A DNA stretch of 64,000 bases from Apis mellifera (lineage: Eukaryota > Arthropoda > Insecta > Hymenoptera > Apidae): NCBI RefSeq assembly GCF_003254395.2, contig NC_037646.1:6419881-6483880 (forward strand). The letters run 5' to 3'. A program made the position numbers and the translations under genes. Within the stretch, counting starts at the first letter, position 1; every line of letters begins with the position of its first letter. The notes beneath the pieces are model-generated. The model did not search any database. It saw nothing but the letters and a program-made list of their open reading frames with translations, and was not told the DNA's origin. This document shows, piece after piece, positions 1 through 15,100 of this stretch.

Positions 1-3000
1 TTAATCTTTTACTTAATTACATGAATATCCTGCTCTATCAATTGAAGATTATTTACACCGACCGTCGGTGCAGTAAACAATATTCTAGTAATATTCCCTC
101 TCAAACTAATGAGATCTATCGATATCGCCATCCTTATTCGACTTTAATAATAATAATCACACAATGCATAAAGTTGTTAGTTTATTTTTCTTTATCAAGC
201 TCACCCTTTAAATTGACCTTGTAAATAAGAACGGAGATATCATGCAAAAATAGTGCAATATCACACGATTACATGATTTCATAGCAATTAAATTTGATTG
301 CGCGAAACGATATCGATTTATTCTCGGAAATTGAATGAATAATAAAAGCTAATCAAATGAACAAATAGAAGTAGAAAACAGATAAAAAATAAAAAAATTA
401 TTTACATTATTGTATAAGAATTATTGGACAAATTGTTTTAATTTTTATAGAATTTATTTGATTCTATGAAAAATTACAGATTCCTATAATAATAAATATA
501 AATTAAATAATGCTGATATCCGCAAAATATAAATTCATCATTTTGCGCTGGTGCTCAGATCTGCAATCAAATGATCGCGGAAGAGAATATATTTGTTGAT
601 TAAATCGCGTATGATTTTTAGAATGTAATTTATTTATTCTCTGATATATGTTTTATAATCTATAATTTGAAAAATTCGGCATGAACGATTAACCATTTTT
701 TAAGGATCTTTTATCTCTCTTCCATTGCATTCTTCATTCCATAATGCGTTTTATACAGAAGAGGGACAGAAATTTTTTTCTAATGAAAATAATCGTTAAA
801 ATTCCGGAACATTCTAATTCTAGTTCTTTTACAATTATTACCAGTCACTTTATAAAAATTGAAAGAGATCAATGATAAGATTACTGCTATCAAAATTAAT
901 TATAAATAAATACGTTAGAAGTACTTATTACAACTCAACAAGTGCTCAAGTGCTGGCATTCAAATCAATAAGATTCTATGTTTCTTCGCTAAAAATAGCA
1001 TTACATTTTTTATTTATTTCAAAAAATTTAGAAAAATGTAGTCTACAAATACAACAATGTAAAATATATAAAATTTATTAAATATATATGCAGGTATCTA
1101 TGTCTGTTATAAATTAAATCTTATAATAGAATAATTCGTAATTTCTTATTTGATTTTATTTCATATAAATAATAAGGAAAATTGAATTAAATTTAAATGA
1201 AACTAAATTAAGATTATCTGAATATCTATATTCGAACATAGCATTTTTTTTAATTTAATGACTTATATTAGATTACTATTTTTATGAATTTATAAATCAT
1301 ATTATAACTTTTATATAACTTCCACGTATTAAGAAAATAAAATATTCTAACAATATTAAATATCACATTTCACATTCTTATCATTTTTATACCATGCTGT
1401 CTCGCGGTTATATCCGTACGTTTCATTATACGTAAAGGATCGTTTACTCCGTTTAAATAATTCGCTTTAAATGTTAAAGTCTTTGTCGACATATATGAAA
1501 TGCTATTATTATAATAAATAAATAAATAATACGAAACAATATATCAATTTCCTAAATAAAAAAATTATATTGTTTATTTAAAAAAGAGAATAAAATATTT
1601 ATAAAAATATTGTAATTTGCAATTATGATAAAACACACATTCAAATAATAATACCGCAAAATTAAAATTAAAGTTTGTAAAGTCAAATCGTGGCTCATAA
1701 TGACTTTACCGACTCGAAATAATAGAATGGCGCCACGCGACACCCTATATAGTACGTAACATACCAACATACGGAACAAACACAATTGAAAGCATGGCAT
1801 AACTAGCGACAAGTGTATGTGATTCAGATATTTCCGAGGACTTTGAACGCCGTTATGTCAGATGTAGCTACTACTGTACCATGCACATGATCTTATCTGA
1901 AATTCCAACCAGTTTTCTCTCTATACATCTTTACTCGGTTATAAAAATTATTGTGAAAGAATGAAATATATATATTATCGCATCAAAGTTCGCATGATAC
2001 AAAACGGTTATCAAAAATAAATTACGCGGATCATTTATTGGCAATTAATTCTTAGAATATATTAATAATTCTTTACCTTTTTTAAATACATCAATTTCAT
2101 ATAAGATAAAATTTTATTGTTTTGAAATGTTAGATCAGAAAATAATTATAAATAATACTAGGAAATAATATGATTGACACATGTTCGAATATATAGATAT
2201 TTTGAAACAAAAATTATTTTTAAATTAAATAATTTAATATTTTTTTAATTTTTTAAATTTAAAATCGAGCATTAAATATCTTAATATTGTATATGTTTAT
2301 ACTATTGATTATTTCTTTTGTTTCGGATAAATTGAATAATTAAAATTAACATTAAAATTTAACGTGTCATAAATTAATATACGAAAAATCAGATGATTAT
2401 ATATTGATATTATTTGATATATTTTTTTTAAATTAATTTAAAATTTATAAATATCAACATAGAAAAATCAAGATTATTTATTAATATTGTATTAAAATAT
2501 TTCATTTAATTTAAAGATATCATAGTACTTAATTCAATTTATAAAAATCATTTAAAGAAAATTTAATCTTTAATACATTTTGCAATGCAAATTTTAATCT
2601 ATTTACATTTGAATAAATACATGTAATAAAATGTTATATAATTTTAAAAACTATGGTAATTCATTAACATTATAATACAAAAATTTGCTATTCTTAGACG
2701 GATTTTGAATTTATCATTGAAAAAAATAACGCATTTTGCATCACATAATATTATAAAATTCAATATCTTAATTTGCATTCTCATAAGAAATTTACGTATG
2801 TTAAATGTTTTTATTTCAAGTCAATAACTATTTTTAAATTTATGAGTTAACAAAATATATTTATATACAAATATATTCATTTATTTAAAAATTATAAAAT
2901 ATAAATACTAGTAAATATAATAAACAAATAATACTTGATTATAATATATCAATATATACATATTCATACTAAAAATCTTGTCTTAATTTACATGTATTGT

Positions 3001-3570
3001 AAATTACGTAATTTTGTTTGAAAAAAAATCTTAGTTTATATAATAAAATATATATAATATTGATGAAAGAGCGAAAGATTTTTATATATAAAAAAATAAA
3101 TAAATTATAAATCTACAAGCACAAATGTACAAGCTTAGAAGATGAAAGATATTCATAGCAAAGAAAAGCATAGAAAAAAGTTAATGATTTTTTTTTTTTT
3201 CTTTTCATCTAGCTACTACGACTCACGATTTCTCGTCCACGATCATGATGAATCGTTATCAGGTCACCTTTATTCCCAAGATACTGTACCTCCAGTATTT
3301 TAATAGAAGTCGATATGATGTGGATTAATAACACTGTAAGAAAAATTATTAGCAATCGATGTGATTAATGGTACATATCGTAAAATAGGTACGGCTTTCC
3401 GTCCGCTTTGTATTCGTAACTTGTATTTGTAACGATATTGAAATCGTTCTCGACGTGAACACCGATATTTCTGATATAGGCAACATATATGTATACATAT
3501 ATGTATGTCCTATTTAAGTTGATGATTTATTTGATCAATTTTTACTTATTAATATTTTAAATATTGATAT

Positions 3571-3675
<105 letters not shown>

Positions 3676-5586
3676 ATAAATATTCATAATATAAAATAAA
3701 TAAATAAAAGACAAAAAAATAAAAAATTTCAATGTTATGTTAAAAGTCTACAATTATATAATTATGAATATACATGTTTTTACAATTATGAAATGAATAA
3801 AAAGTTCTACAAAAAATTCATTTATATGTCAAAAAAAATTATATAATAATGATAAAAATTTACTATATGGCTATATAATATACTCATAAAATTATATAAA
3901 ATTTAAATAATATTCAAATTTATCTAAAAAAAAAAAAAACTACAGAAAATATTATTTTAGCCCATATTTAAATATAATATTTTTTCTCGCAAGAAATTCT
4001 ATAAAATTGTATAAAAATGAAATAAATGTTTATATTTGAATTATCAATCTTATCAATCATCTTAACGCTATCATATATTTTTATATCTTATATTTATATT
4101 TAATATCTTATATTACATTTTTATATCTTATATTTATTTTTTATAAAAGTTAGAATAAACAAACTTATCTGTAAATTTTTTTCATATTTGAATAACTCTT
4201 TCTCATTATTTTGCATATTTAAATCTGTAAGTAAAGTTTTGTGATGTATTTGTTAAACATGTAACAAATATATAGAAATATATTGTATTGATATAATTAA
4301 AATAATATTCATGCTAAGAAATGGCAAATTAAAAAAAACCTTAATACTGCGAAACTCTATCTTTGAAAATAGACAACAGGGTTACTGAGCTACCATGCTA
4401 TATATACACTGTCACTATCGTCTATATATATCATATATGCATGCGTGCTTAAGCAACTCACAATCGACCTTGAACAATACTACTAGTGTCATTATTTAAA
4501 TATTCAATTTTTCCAATAATGAGGTTATCCAAAATTTTTTAACATTCAATAAATTCCTTAATGGTAATGCAACGTTTGCATTACAGAGATATTAATTTTA
4601 TATTATTTTTCTCATCATTATATACTATAAAAATTTATTCGCATATATTAAAAAATATATTTTATTATATTTATTATAAAATTATCTTAAAAAAATATTC
4701 AATTACTACGCAAATAAATTTACGTAACAAAATATCTTAAACATCTTTTTAATAGAATATGTTCTATGATCTATGATCTATGATTATAATTATATAATTA
4801 TCTTTTATCTACTTTTTATATATACATACACATACAATATTATATACATGTATTTTAATCGTTTTTCTTGAAAAAAATTAAATATATTCAGAAACATTAA
4901 AAATATTATTTCAGTAATATATCTCCTATAATGCATATATGATATAATATATTAATATTATATAGAAATAAAATGATTTTAAAAAATAAATTACAAAAAA
5001 CTAGTTTTAAAATAACTTTGAAAGAAAATTAATAGATCAATTTAATATTGGAATCATTGGCTAAAATATATAATCTTAACAAAAGCTGGAATCAGCAAAC
5101 ATGCACAATTGATCAAAAAAGTATCCATGATTATAAATATTCAAATAACATAGATACAAATTTTTGAATTAATTATTTTTTAGAAATTGTGTCTCATTTT
5201 AAAAACTTTTCAATAAAATAATTAATTACATCTAGGAATTTGATTGTAATAAAAGTTAAAATAAAAATATGCGTGATTATTTCAAAATTCGCATGAAATT
5301 ACATGCATGATGATTTCAAAATTCGCATAAATTTCAATACTGCAATTTCCTCTCTGACAAACTCTTTTATTTCAAAGCTTGGAAATAAAGATTATTAGAA
5401 ACGTAATAAAATATTTATTATTAAAATGAAAATAGAACTAAAAATGTATACTGAATGAAATTCTAAAAACTAAATAAATCATAATGTAAATTTTAAATAT
5501 TTTTAAATCCTTTTAAAATCCAAAGATTAATTTGAATAATTCTAAATTCTCTATAAATATATTTCTGTATTTTTATTACTAATATT

Positions 5587-5622
5587 AATAAATATTAATA
5601 TTAGTAATATAATATTAGTAAA
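5587..5622. repeat. Perfect AT-rich inverted repeat
   Basis: A 15-bp arm (ATTACTAATATTAAT) is followed a few bases later by its exact reverse complement. Partial copies of the same arm follow up to about 5640. In such AT-rich DNA this could be chance or slippage; no transposase or target-site duplication is visible. Confidence 0.6.
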
Positions 5623-5819
5623 TTTGTATTACTAATATTTTTAAAAATTAATTTTATTGCTTAACTTAATCAAAGAATTAAAATCATTAAAAGATTAATG
5701 ATCAATTTCAATTACAATATTATATTATATTAAACTGTTTCATGTGAAAAGTAATCAGATATCTATTTTAGGATATCTGTTTAAATAGTAAATATTTATC
5801 TATTTTATAAGAATTTGCG

Positions 5820-6000
5820 AAAGATAAAACATAATGCCCACGAATCGTGCACGTGTGCATACAAATTGGAACGTTCCTATTGGTTAGCTTCCTGTCTGGG
5901 AAGCGTTCATGTGTCCCTTGGTCGCTTACGAGCTACAAATCTGCTCGATCGTCGAAGCACTAATGGCTGGCATCCTCTGATATTAGGTCAAATTATGTAA
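5820..6000. promoter_or_regulatory. GC-richer island with E-box and CCAAT-type motifs
   Basis: An isolated patch of near-balanced base composition inside DNA of over 75% AT. It contains CACGTG next to a second GTGCA core around 5848-5857 and an inverted CCAAT (ATTGG) near 5880. It is also open in one frame for 61 codons, but the peptide resembles nothing I know. A control element or remnant exon is possible; evidence is compositional only. Confidence 0.25.
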
Positions 6001-8275
6001 ACGAGCAAGAAATGGATTTCTATCGAATACCATGAGAATTAACGAAACAGGAAATGACGATTGAACAATGATTGACGATGATTTTAACAACTTCTCGTTT
6101 CGATGATTTGAACATATTATCGTAATATATATCTCGAAACAAAATTACCTTAATCATCGTATTTATGAAATGATATTGTTATATTACTGATAATAATCGA
6201 AAATTGAATTCTGATTAAAATCAAAATGAAAAAGTTAATTCCAGGAAAAATGAATCGATAAAATTTTAATTATATATTATTGATTGATATGTGTATATAT
6301 ATATATATATATGCGTAAGAATATAGGAAATACAAAATGATTAAAAAATAATACATATAGAATATAGAAATTTGATTCATTTCTAATTTGAATTTAAATC
6401 GTTAAAAAAGAATGTTTCAATTCCCTCATTACATATAAGAATAAAAAAAAGAACGAATAAAACTACCAAAATGGCAATGATATAGAAATTAATATAATTT
6501 CATAGATATTTTTCTTTCTAAATACTATCACGATTGCATGGTCTCATTTCTTTATTTCACTAAAATATTGAGCTGTTTATATCAAGGCTATCGCCCAGAT
6601 CATTAGAGTGTTGAATATTGTATTATAATTCGATAATACTACTAAGGATAATTTGAAGTTTGATTATGTGATCGAAGAGAGAAATGACATGAAAAAAAAC
6701 AAAAAAAAATAGCAGTTTCAGATTGTACATAGAAAATGTTCCAATATAATATACAATTTATTAATTTGCGATAATATAATAAGAAAAAATTATATAAATA
6801 AAAATTTTTGAAATATTAATTATATGTTATTCATTGAATAAGATAAATTTTAATTTAATATATTATTTTTTAATTTTAATTTAGTATTATATTAACAATT
6901 AAATAATTAACAAATTAGTAATCAAAATCACTTACAATTTAAAACAATATAATATCATTAATAATCAGATTACTAAAGATTAAGTACACGTTACTGAATT
7001 TATAAATAAATGAATATTGAATAATAAATATTGAATACATTAAATAAATTAATTGGAAAATTTATCAATTTAATTCTTTGTTTTAATGTTTAAATTAATA
7101 ATAAAAATAAAACAAGATTTTTTAACAACAGGAAAGATAAATTCATGATTTTAACAATATCTAAAACAAATTAAATATATGTGATTAAATATATGAAATA
7201 CATTGAATATTAAGACAAAACAAAATAAATAATATATTATTTATTTTTTTAATTACTAAATAATTTATAGTACATTTATACAACTTGTCTTTACAACAAT
7301 AAAACGTTTCAAAAATATATAATCAAATTTATCAAACGAAAAGAATTCAAAATTGGTTCAATTCAATATATATATCTAAATTCAATTCTATAGAAAAAAA
7401 AACATATCAATTAAATAGATAGAAATATTTGCATAAATCAATACTTTTAAGAAATGAAATTTTGAAGAAGTGAATATTATTCATAATAATATTCCTCATA
7501 TTTATTATAACAAAAAATAATTAATATAATTTTAAATTAATTAAATTAATATAATTTTAAAAAAGACAAAAGAATCATTATCTAATTTGATAAAGATAAT
7601 TTATCATCAACTAATAATCTATCTATTAATTTATTATTCAATTAATCTTTGAGAATCAAATTCATCGCAAAAATAGGATGTAAAAAAATGTTGGAACATA
7701 TGAACCAGTCTGCAAAGTGCATGAACCATTCTGCAAACCCCAAGATAATAAGTTTTACGACATTGAACGTTGCTCCCTGCTATAACTCGTGTTACGCTTA
7801 AGTTATACCAAGGTGAATATGGAATATACATTTACATTATGTGCGCTACAGATCACGTGTTATGTTTACTATGGTTTACTATTGAAAATATTAAATCATA
7901 TTGAAGTGATATTTAAACATTGATTGACCGCTTTCGAGATCATAAATATAGTTACGTTCCTAAATGTGTTGTGTAACGTGTATTGACCACTATAAAATAA
8001 TCAACGAGAATGATTGATAAGTATAATTACAAGTAGTTCTAAAAACTTTACCTGTTTTATACGCCAAGATAATGTTATCACTACGATAATAATCAAATAT
8101 AAATAATTAATACATAATAGATTTTATTTTATGTAATCATTATTTGATAAATAATATAAATTAGATGGTTAATATTTTTAATATTTTTTAAATGATAAAT
8201 AACTAATTATTTAATAATAACAAAATATAAATTTTAATTATATTAGATGCAAAGATTAAAATTAAAAATATATTT

Positions 8276-8425
8276 TTTTAATTTTAAAAAAATTGTTTGA
8301 ATAAATTATATGATGAAAAGAAACGACTTCAAGTAACTACTATTTTTTTTAATTGAAAAAATATAATTTTTTGAATGAATTATATGATGAAAAGAAATGA
8401 CTTCAAGTAAGTACTATTAATTGAA
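8276..8425. repeat. Tandem duplication, two copies of ~75 bp
   Basis: The block around ATTATATGATGAAAAGAAA and GACTTCAAGTAA occurs twice in direct orientation with a few substitutions. It is a local AT-rich duplication without coding potential. Confidence 0.8.
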
Positions 8426-9478
8426 AAAAAATTAAAGTATCAAGAAATTAAATAACATATAAAATTTAATAAAATTTAAAAATTAAATTATTAGAAAATA
8501 ATTTAATCATGATTAGAATGATTATTTTTATAATAATTTATAATTATAATAATTTATAAATTATTATAATAATTTATAATAATTTTCCTAATAATGGTTT
8601 TTCCTAATAAAGATATATTATTAAAATTCCATTCTAAGTAAATATGATTTTTATTGTTAAAATATTTTAACAATAATACTACCATTTTATTTCTAATTTG
8701 TTGAATCAGTCAATATGGATGTAAACCATATTGCAATACTTGTTTTTGTCTATATATTACTAACGATGTGTTGCATTACACTATTGTCCTGAAGTACAAC
8801 GAGTATCAGGTGATATTGGATGCCAGATGTGCGGTGTGAAGATCGCGATAGTTACTTTTCTCATATAAAAAGTAGAAAAGTAAATTAAGTAATTATGATT
8901 ATAAAAAATATGTCATCGATAACATAATCAAAAAATAAAATTGCCGTTTGAACGATAATTAATTATCGTTGACCTCGATTAAATTACAAAAAAGTTAAAT
9001 TAATGTTTTTATGTAAAATAAAAATACTAATTATACGTAAGGTTATATAAAAATTTAAAAATTTTATTTTTTTATTCTTACAATTAATCATGGTTAATAC
9101 AAATTGCACGACAAATATTAACTGAATATAAATAAGATATATTTACTGTAAAATTTTTTAAAATAACTCAAGCATGTACGCGCATGAAATTACTTATATA
9201 ATAATCCATTCATTTATCGATAATACATGACCGGTAACCGCATACAATTTGACCATGAATTTAATACTTAACAGAAAGATCGATGACTTGTTTGTGGAAT
9301 GCTATAACTATGATAATATTCGCACTTTAGGATAAATGAAGAAGAATGTTATTAATTCAATTTTAATTAGATCTAATATTGAATTTCTATTTACTGCGAT
9401 ACTATTCAAGAAGTTTGAATTACAAGTAATCCAAAATCATTTTTCATCACTAAAAATTATGAGTTGATTGTACATTGT

Positions 9479-9528
<50 letters not shown>
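9479..9528. repeat. AT microsatellite
   Basis: An uninterrupted run of about 25 AT units. Confidence 0.97.
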
Positions 9529-9532
<4 letters not shown>

Positions 9533-10454
9533 CATATATATATTTTATAATTGCTTTATAGGTCATTATATAAGTACATGGAAAAACAATTTCTAATATA
9601 AAGTTAGTGTATCAAACATAAAATCATAACATATGGATTTTAAACATTTATATTATTTTTAAACTCAAATTAAAATATTATTTAAGAAAAAAGTTAAGTT
9701 CATTGCTTACCTTCTCTATATATTCGACTATATCACGACTATCTTAATTTTTCAACCTCGTGACTTCTCAACGAGTTCGACGATTCCTGTCGACTAACAG
9801 TCTGTTTTCCCACCGCGATCAAAAGAGGAAATTATCACTATACGTGATCCAAGGGTCGAGAATGGTGTGGGTGTATAGATATGTATAAGTAATATCTGTA
9901 GGTACACACGTACATAAATGTGTATACGTAAAAGAAGAGAGACGAGGAAAGGACACAAGATATAGCTGATCCACGACGTGATGTACTTCGTGATCAACGA
10001 AGAACTGAATTCGAATCGTGATTTACATGAGAAGTTATATATATATATATGTGTGTGAGTTATAATTTTTTTGAAGATCTTTGAACTTTGGTCTTTATTT
10101 TGTAACAATGAAACACTATTTGCACTATTTTTAATATTGCTTTAAAAAAAAGTAAATGTGATATATAATGATAAGACAGCTATTTGAAAGATCATCTATT
10201 TTAGATGTTACGTCGAGAACGATATCGTTTTTTTACATAAATTTCAATAATAAAAGTATTTATGTTTCAAGCATGCACTTAATTATCTTATTTTCTTACA
10301 TTTGTTAAGATAATCAATTATAAAGAGAACTTCTTCAAATCCTTTTTCAATTAAAAAATTATCCCAGCTCACTGTTACTTGATAAGATAAATCAAAAACG
10401 GTTTAACACCACGTGCTTTGTACTATGAACTTGATACAAGATTCACTGTTAACC

Positions 10455-10775
10455 GATTCTATACTTGCGGCGGTAATACGTAATGCGCATTCGAGCGACA
10501 GCTCAATATTCGCGCGAATAATACTCGAATATTATCATTTCTTTTATATTTAAAACACTTCTTTTTGTGCACATGTCAAATTTTTAACCTAACACACATT
10601 GAGGTTTCGCGAATACTGCATATTTTCGGCAAAACTGAACATACCCTTCTCTCACACGTACTAACGCCAGCGCAGAACACCGACCACTCTATACATGCTC
10701 GATTCAATAGCAGCCATCTTGCTAGTTTCGAGCTCAAACCGAAAGAATCAATGAAAGAATCATAGCATAAATTCT
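10455..10775. promoter_or_regulatory. Promoter-like GC-richer island with YY1-type core
   Basis: The stretch has several CpG-containing words (GCGCATTCGAGCG, CGCGCGAA) and a GCAGCCATCTTGCT segment near 10710-10723. The reverse complement of that segment carries CAAGATGGC, the YY1/Pho-type core common near transcription starts. Reading frames on both strands span it, but neither looks like protein. It lies about 1.4 kb beyond the 3' end of the 12.1-16 kb gene, so it would serve another transcript or act as a distal element. Supported only by motif and composition. Confidence 0.35.
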
Positions 10776-11084
10776 TAAACATGTAATAATTTGGAGATAA
10801 TAATTTTGAAGAACATTACAAAGTATAAGCATAAAAACAAAAATTATTTTGATTTCTAATATAATTTTCAAATTTGTTATTATTTGAATATATTTTTTTA
10901 TTTGAAATCTCCCGCCAATTTTTAATATAACGAACGGTTTATATTTAAAAATTTTACGCATTTAATCTCATAATTTTTGTTAACATCATAAAATAATCGT
11001 TATAAATAATCTATTAAACATAAATAATATTAGATAATATACTATAAATTAATTTATGCGCATGTGAGGATTCAAGGATTTGAC

Positions 11085-11300
11085 TCACAAACTACGATGG
11101 TCATGCTTTTCGATATAGATAGCCGGCCTACACGTGAACCAATCACAAACAGAGTTTCAATGGGCGGGGATGTGGCGTGATCCACGATGACGTCATAGTA
11201 CTCTACAATCGATAACTATTCGACGTTGAGCAAACCCTTATAACCTTGTTACTGTAGTACTACATACGATCAATGTTTGACTTCAATGCGCCACATATCT
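11085..11300. promoter_or_regulatory. Promoter-like cluster: E-box, CCAAT, GC box, CRE, DRE-like
   Basis: Within about 85 bp there are CACGTG (11131-11136), CCAAT (11139-11143), GGGCGG (11162-11167), a perfect palindromic CRE TGACGTCA (11188-11195) and ATCGATAA (11208-11215). Such a cluster is typical of a housekeeping promoter and very unlikely by chance in DNA of this composition. No gene start is recognisable on either side, so direction and target are unknown. It sits about 0.9 kb downstream of the stop codon of the minus-strand gene at 12.1 kb. Confidence 0.45.
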
Positions 11301-12110
11301 TACGATATGATCGCGCATTCTTTACATTGATAATGCAGATTAATAACTTCAATAAAAACGCAATATTTTCTTAATCATTTTTAATTATAAAAAAGAAAAA
11401 TGATCTAATTCTTATGAGTTTTTCGTAAAAGAAAAAAGTAAAATATAACATTACCATTAAGATAAGAGAGTGATTTTATCGATCATATTGATCTCTACTG
11501 TAGTTAATATCAATAAAAGTTTTGACAAATATTAGAATACAAAACTTTTTATAAAACTAACTAAATTTTTTTATACATATTTTACAATGCGTAATAAATG
11601 AAAATAATTTAAAAATAAATTCTTGTATACAAAATAAATAATACTAAAATAATATTAAAAAAAAACTTTAATATAAATATGTACATAATAACTATATATA
11701 TTTTCCAAAATTCGGATGTAATGGTACAACCTAAAATCCAGATCTTTATTTTCATAACGAAATACATGAAAAATACCATATATAATAAAATCAACAGCGT
11801 AACATTTAAACTTTATTAAAACCAACAATATTAACAAGAACAACAAGAATAAATCATTCCTTCGGAAATAGTTCACAGAAACTCGATCTTACATAAAATT
11901 CAATTGTCCTGCCATGTCGCTCAACGACGTAGTATATCAGTTAGTTATGCACTCGTATACAATGGTTCACATCATGAATGATCAAGTGCCGGGAGACCTA
12001 CGACATTAGTAACATGATTCAAATAATAATAGCCTCAAAATGATAACAACGTTTCGGATCAAACCTTCTAATTATGAAATGCATTAAGACACTTGTCGTT
12101 AAGGGTCCAA
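11301..12110 (-). other. Presumed 3' UTR of the 12.1-16.0 kb gene
   Basis: Nothing protein-like is seen here. Read on the minus strand, the sequence follows the stop codon at 12111 and has an AATAAA at 11818-11813, about 290 nt downstream, a plausible poly(A) signal. Other A/T-rich words could also serve, so the exact end is uncertain. Confidence 0.4.
11813..11818 (-). terminator. Candidate poly(A) signal AATAAA
   Basis: The hexamer AATAAA lies on the minus strand about 290 nt after the stop codon of the large reading frame. It is the best-placed canonical signal I can see, but AT-rich DNA contains many by chance. Confidence 0.35.
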
Positions 12111-15100
12111 TCATGATGCTGCTACGGTCGCTAAAAGCAGTGCAAGAAAACAAGCCAGCAAAACCATAGAATATGTAGTAAATAGTATTGTTATGAGGTT
12201 AGTAACATATGAAATACGCATTTCAGTCGAACGAGGAATGTCATACAATTCATAAGTATCCTTGCATTTTGTACTCTCACCTTCACAATTTGGGTCATGT
12301 TCATCAATTTCTGGTTTAACAGCAGTTGATATTACAGTTTTTTCTTGATCGCTTTCTTTTTCTTTTTCGTTGTTTAATATTGAATTTGTTTCAATAATAT
12401 TTAATGACGAAATATCTTTTTCAATCGAAACATTATTATTGCAAGAAATATTATTGGTTGCATCTTTCTTTAATAATGCTTCTAATTCTTCAATTTCTTT
12501 TTCATGTTTGCATAAACTCGCTGCTGCTAATTGTAAATCGTAAACAGCTTTGGACAAATCAAGTTTTGGATCGGTATGCGAATTAGATCTTGCCTTTTCT
12601 GATTCTATCAAGTTGCAGTCCTCGTTTAAAGTTATCGTTGTATCTTCTTTAGGAACTACATTTAATATATCAGTGATTCTTGACGAACTAGACAAATCAT
12701 CATTTGTATCGTCTTGACTACAAGTAATGGAGCTACGAGTACTAGTATTGGGCGCTGTACTATCGGTTTCTATTTCAGAATGGTACGACGTCAGCGAATT
12801 CTTTTGGCTTAAACGACTATCACGTAAGTGATCTGCCACACTGCTAAACGCCTCTGCAATTAGTTTAACATTCTCGTCTGCGACACGAAGATAGAAATCA
12901 AACGTATTATCGCCAGTCTTCTCAGAATCTTCATTTTCGAATTTAGTGAGAATTTCTGTTTGTTTCTCTATGTTCTCCTTATCTTTACGATTTTCAATAT
13001 TATTTTCTGAATAATGATTACCTAAAGATTGAATATGCAAAATTGAGGATTCTTCCTCCTTATTATTATCATTTGAAACATCTATTACAGGAAGTTCTGA
13101 ATGAACATGTGTTTCTTCAGTTGATTTCACTTCCATATCATTTTGTCCTTCAATTAAATTGACTAAATCTTGGCATAAACGACTGTACGCTGTGAAATCA
13201 GTTTCTGTATCTTGATTATATGACTCGTTAGATTTGTTTTGCATGCAATTCTGCCAGAATTCATTGTTCAATGCATTAGGTAATATATCATTAGATATTA
13301 TGGAATTTTGTGCTCTTGTATCATTCTCATTTTTATTTTCGAAGTCCTGTACTTTAGTCGATGGTGAAACGTAAACACGTAATTTTTTTCTATTTACATT
13401 TGTAACTGGATGATTGCCATTTATATCAGTTTTCGAGTTTTTCAATAAACTATCAGAATGCCATCGATCATAATCGGAAAGTTCACCATCGCTTACAACT
13501 CGCCTATCTGTTCGTATGGGTAAAGATTTAATATCTATTATAGTGTTACTCATTTCATCTTTGATCTCTTGAAGACTAGGTTCTCTTCGAAGATGAATTC
13601 TATCATGATTAATTAAACCGTATAAATTAGCAGATAAAGATCTAACCGCTCGTTTTTTTTTGGTACCAAAAGTAATTTCCTGATCTCTAATAATACTGTT
13701 TTTACTTTCAACAGTGTTTTTCGACGTATTGGCATCCTTTCTAAGAGCTCTATAAGCCAAATCATCGGTAACAATGTCAGGCTCGCACTGTGGTATGTAT
13801 GAGGAACGAGGATAGTCTGGTTTAGTTGGTGTGGTGTGTAAATAGTCACTTTCTGTGGCAGCCGTTACCGGTCCTAAAGGAATTCCAAATGGAGGTTGAG
13901 GATCAATTATCTTCAATGTGTTATTAGCATGTTGAATGCTTCGATAAACAACATCGTCTCGTGTTACATCTGGTTCGTCTCGACGCGATGCACAATTTCC
14001 AGCATAGAGATAATCATCAGTTATATCTTTGCGTGATAAAATAGGCGAAGCTATCAGATAACTGATATTAGAGAGTGCAGATTGACCAACCACTTCCGAC
14101 AATGATGCAGGTCTCTCTTTAGGATGCATTCTTCTGTAAGCCATATCATCTTTCGTTCTATCTGTAGAATCTTCTGAAATATATGAAATAGTATTAGTTT
14201 TTGCTTGACGGAGACTAAATTCTTCCATACTACGTCGTTCTGCTCTATCAAGAAGATCTTCATCTCCTAAACGGAGGCTATTATATATCGCTTCAAGTTC
14301 AGAAAGCGCTTCTTCAAGATTTTTAGAACTTCTTTTTTTTTCTAAAGTGTCTTGATCGCTAATTAATTGATTTTCTTCCATTTTCAAATTGTCAACAAAT
14401 GTATCATTTGGTAAATTATAAAAATTCTCGATTGCAATTTCTTTGATTGGTGATTTCGTATAGGAACTATCCAAAGACTTACTAATAGTAGGTGAAACGG
14501 AATTATTACGCATATTTTTAATATAAGTAGTAGATAATTTATTTTCACGCATTTTGGTATCATAATTTTTAAAGCTTGAAGTGAGTTGATCATTTCGATC
14601 ATTTCTCCTTTGACATTTCATTGCTTCCGTTTCTTTAAACATCGGTTCATCTACGTGTCTGCCGGTTGAATTGTGTCTATTGTTTGTACACTCTGATAAA
14701 TTACAAGATGGTGTTGAGCTTACAGTTAGAGACAATGGACGTCGTGGACAATGTTTAGTCGAGCCACACCAACTGATTTCATTATTTGAATCATAGGATC
14801 TTAAACTTTTTACATGATCTTTAGTAACTTCATGTATATCGTTCATTTTAGTACGTAAAGTATCATCGTATTTTATTGCACCAAAGTTTTCATTCAATGG
14901 AAAAGAATTACAACCATAAGTAAAAATTCGACAACGTGGATCTCTTGGTGGAGGTTCAGGTGGAGAAGAACTTCGACTTGCAAACTGATGATTTCTCGTA
15001 TAATCATATGGATTAGCATAAATTGTATTACTAGCCATAGATAAATTGAAAACATTATTTTCTTCTTGATTTAAATTGTTTTTATTTCTGTATGAAACAT

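Noticed and set aside
1552..1812. 86-codon minus-strand frame
   Set aside because: AT-driven Ile/Leu/Tyr/Phe content, no conserved words; only the GC-richer 1680-1810 part is mildly notable.
9794..10108. 104-codon minus-strand frame
   Set aside because: Low-complexity Ile/Tyr/Thr content overlapping a TA run; no motif or splice support.
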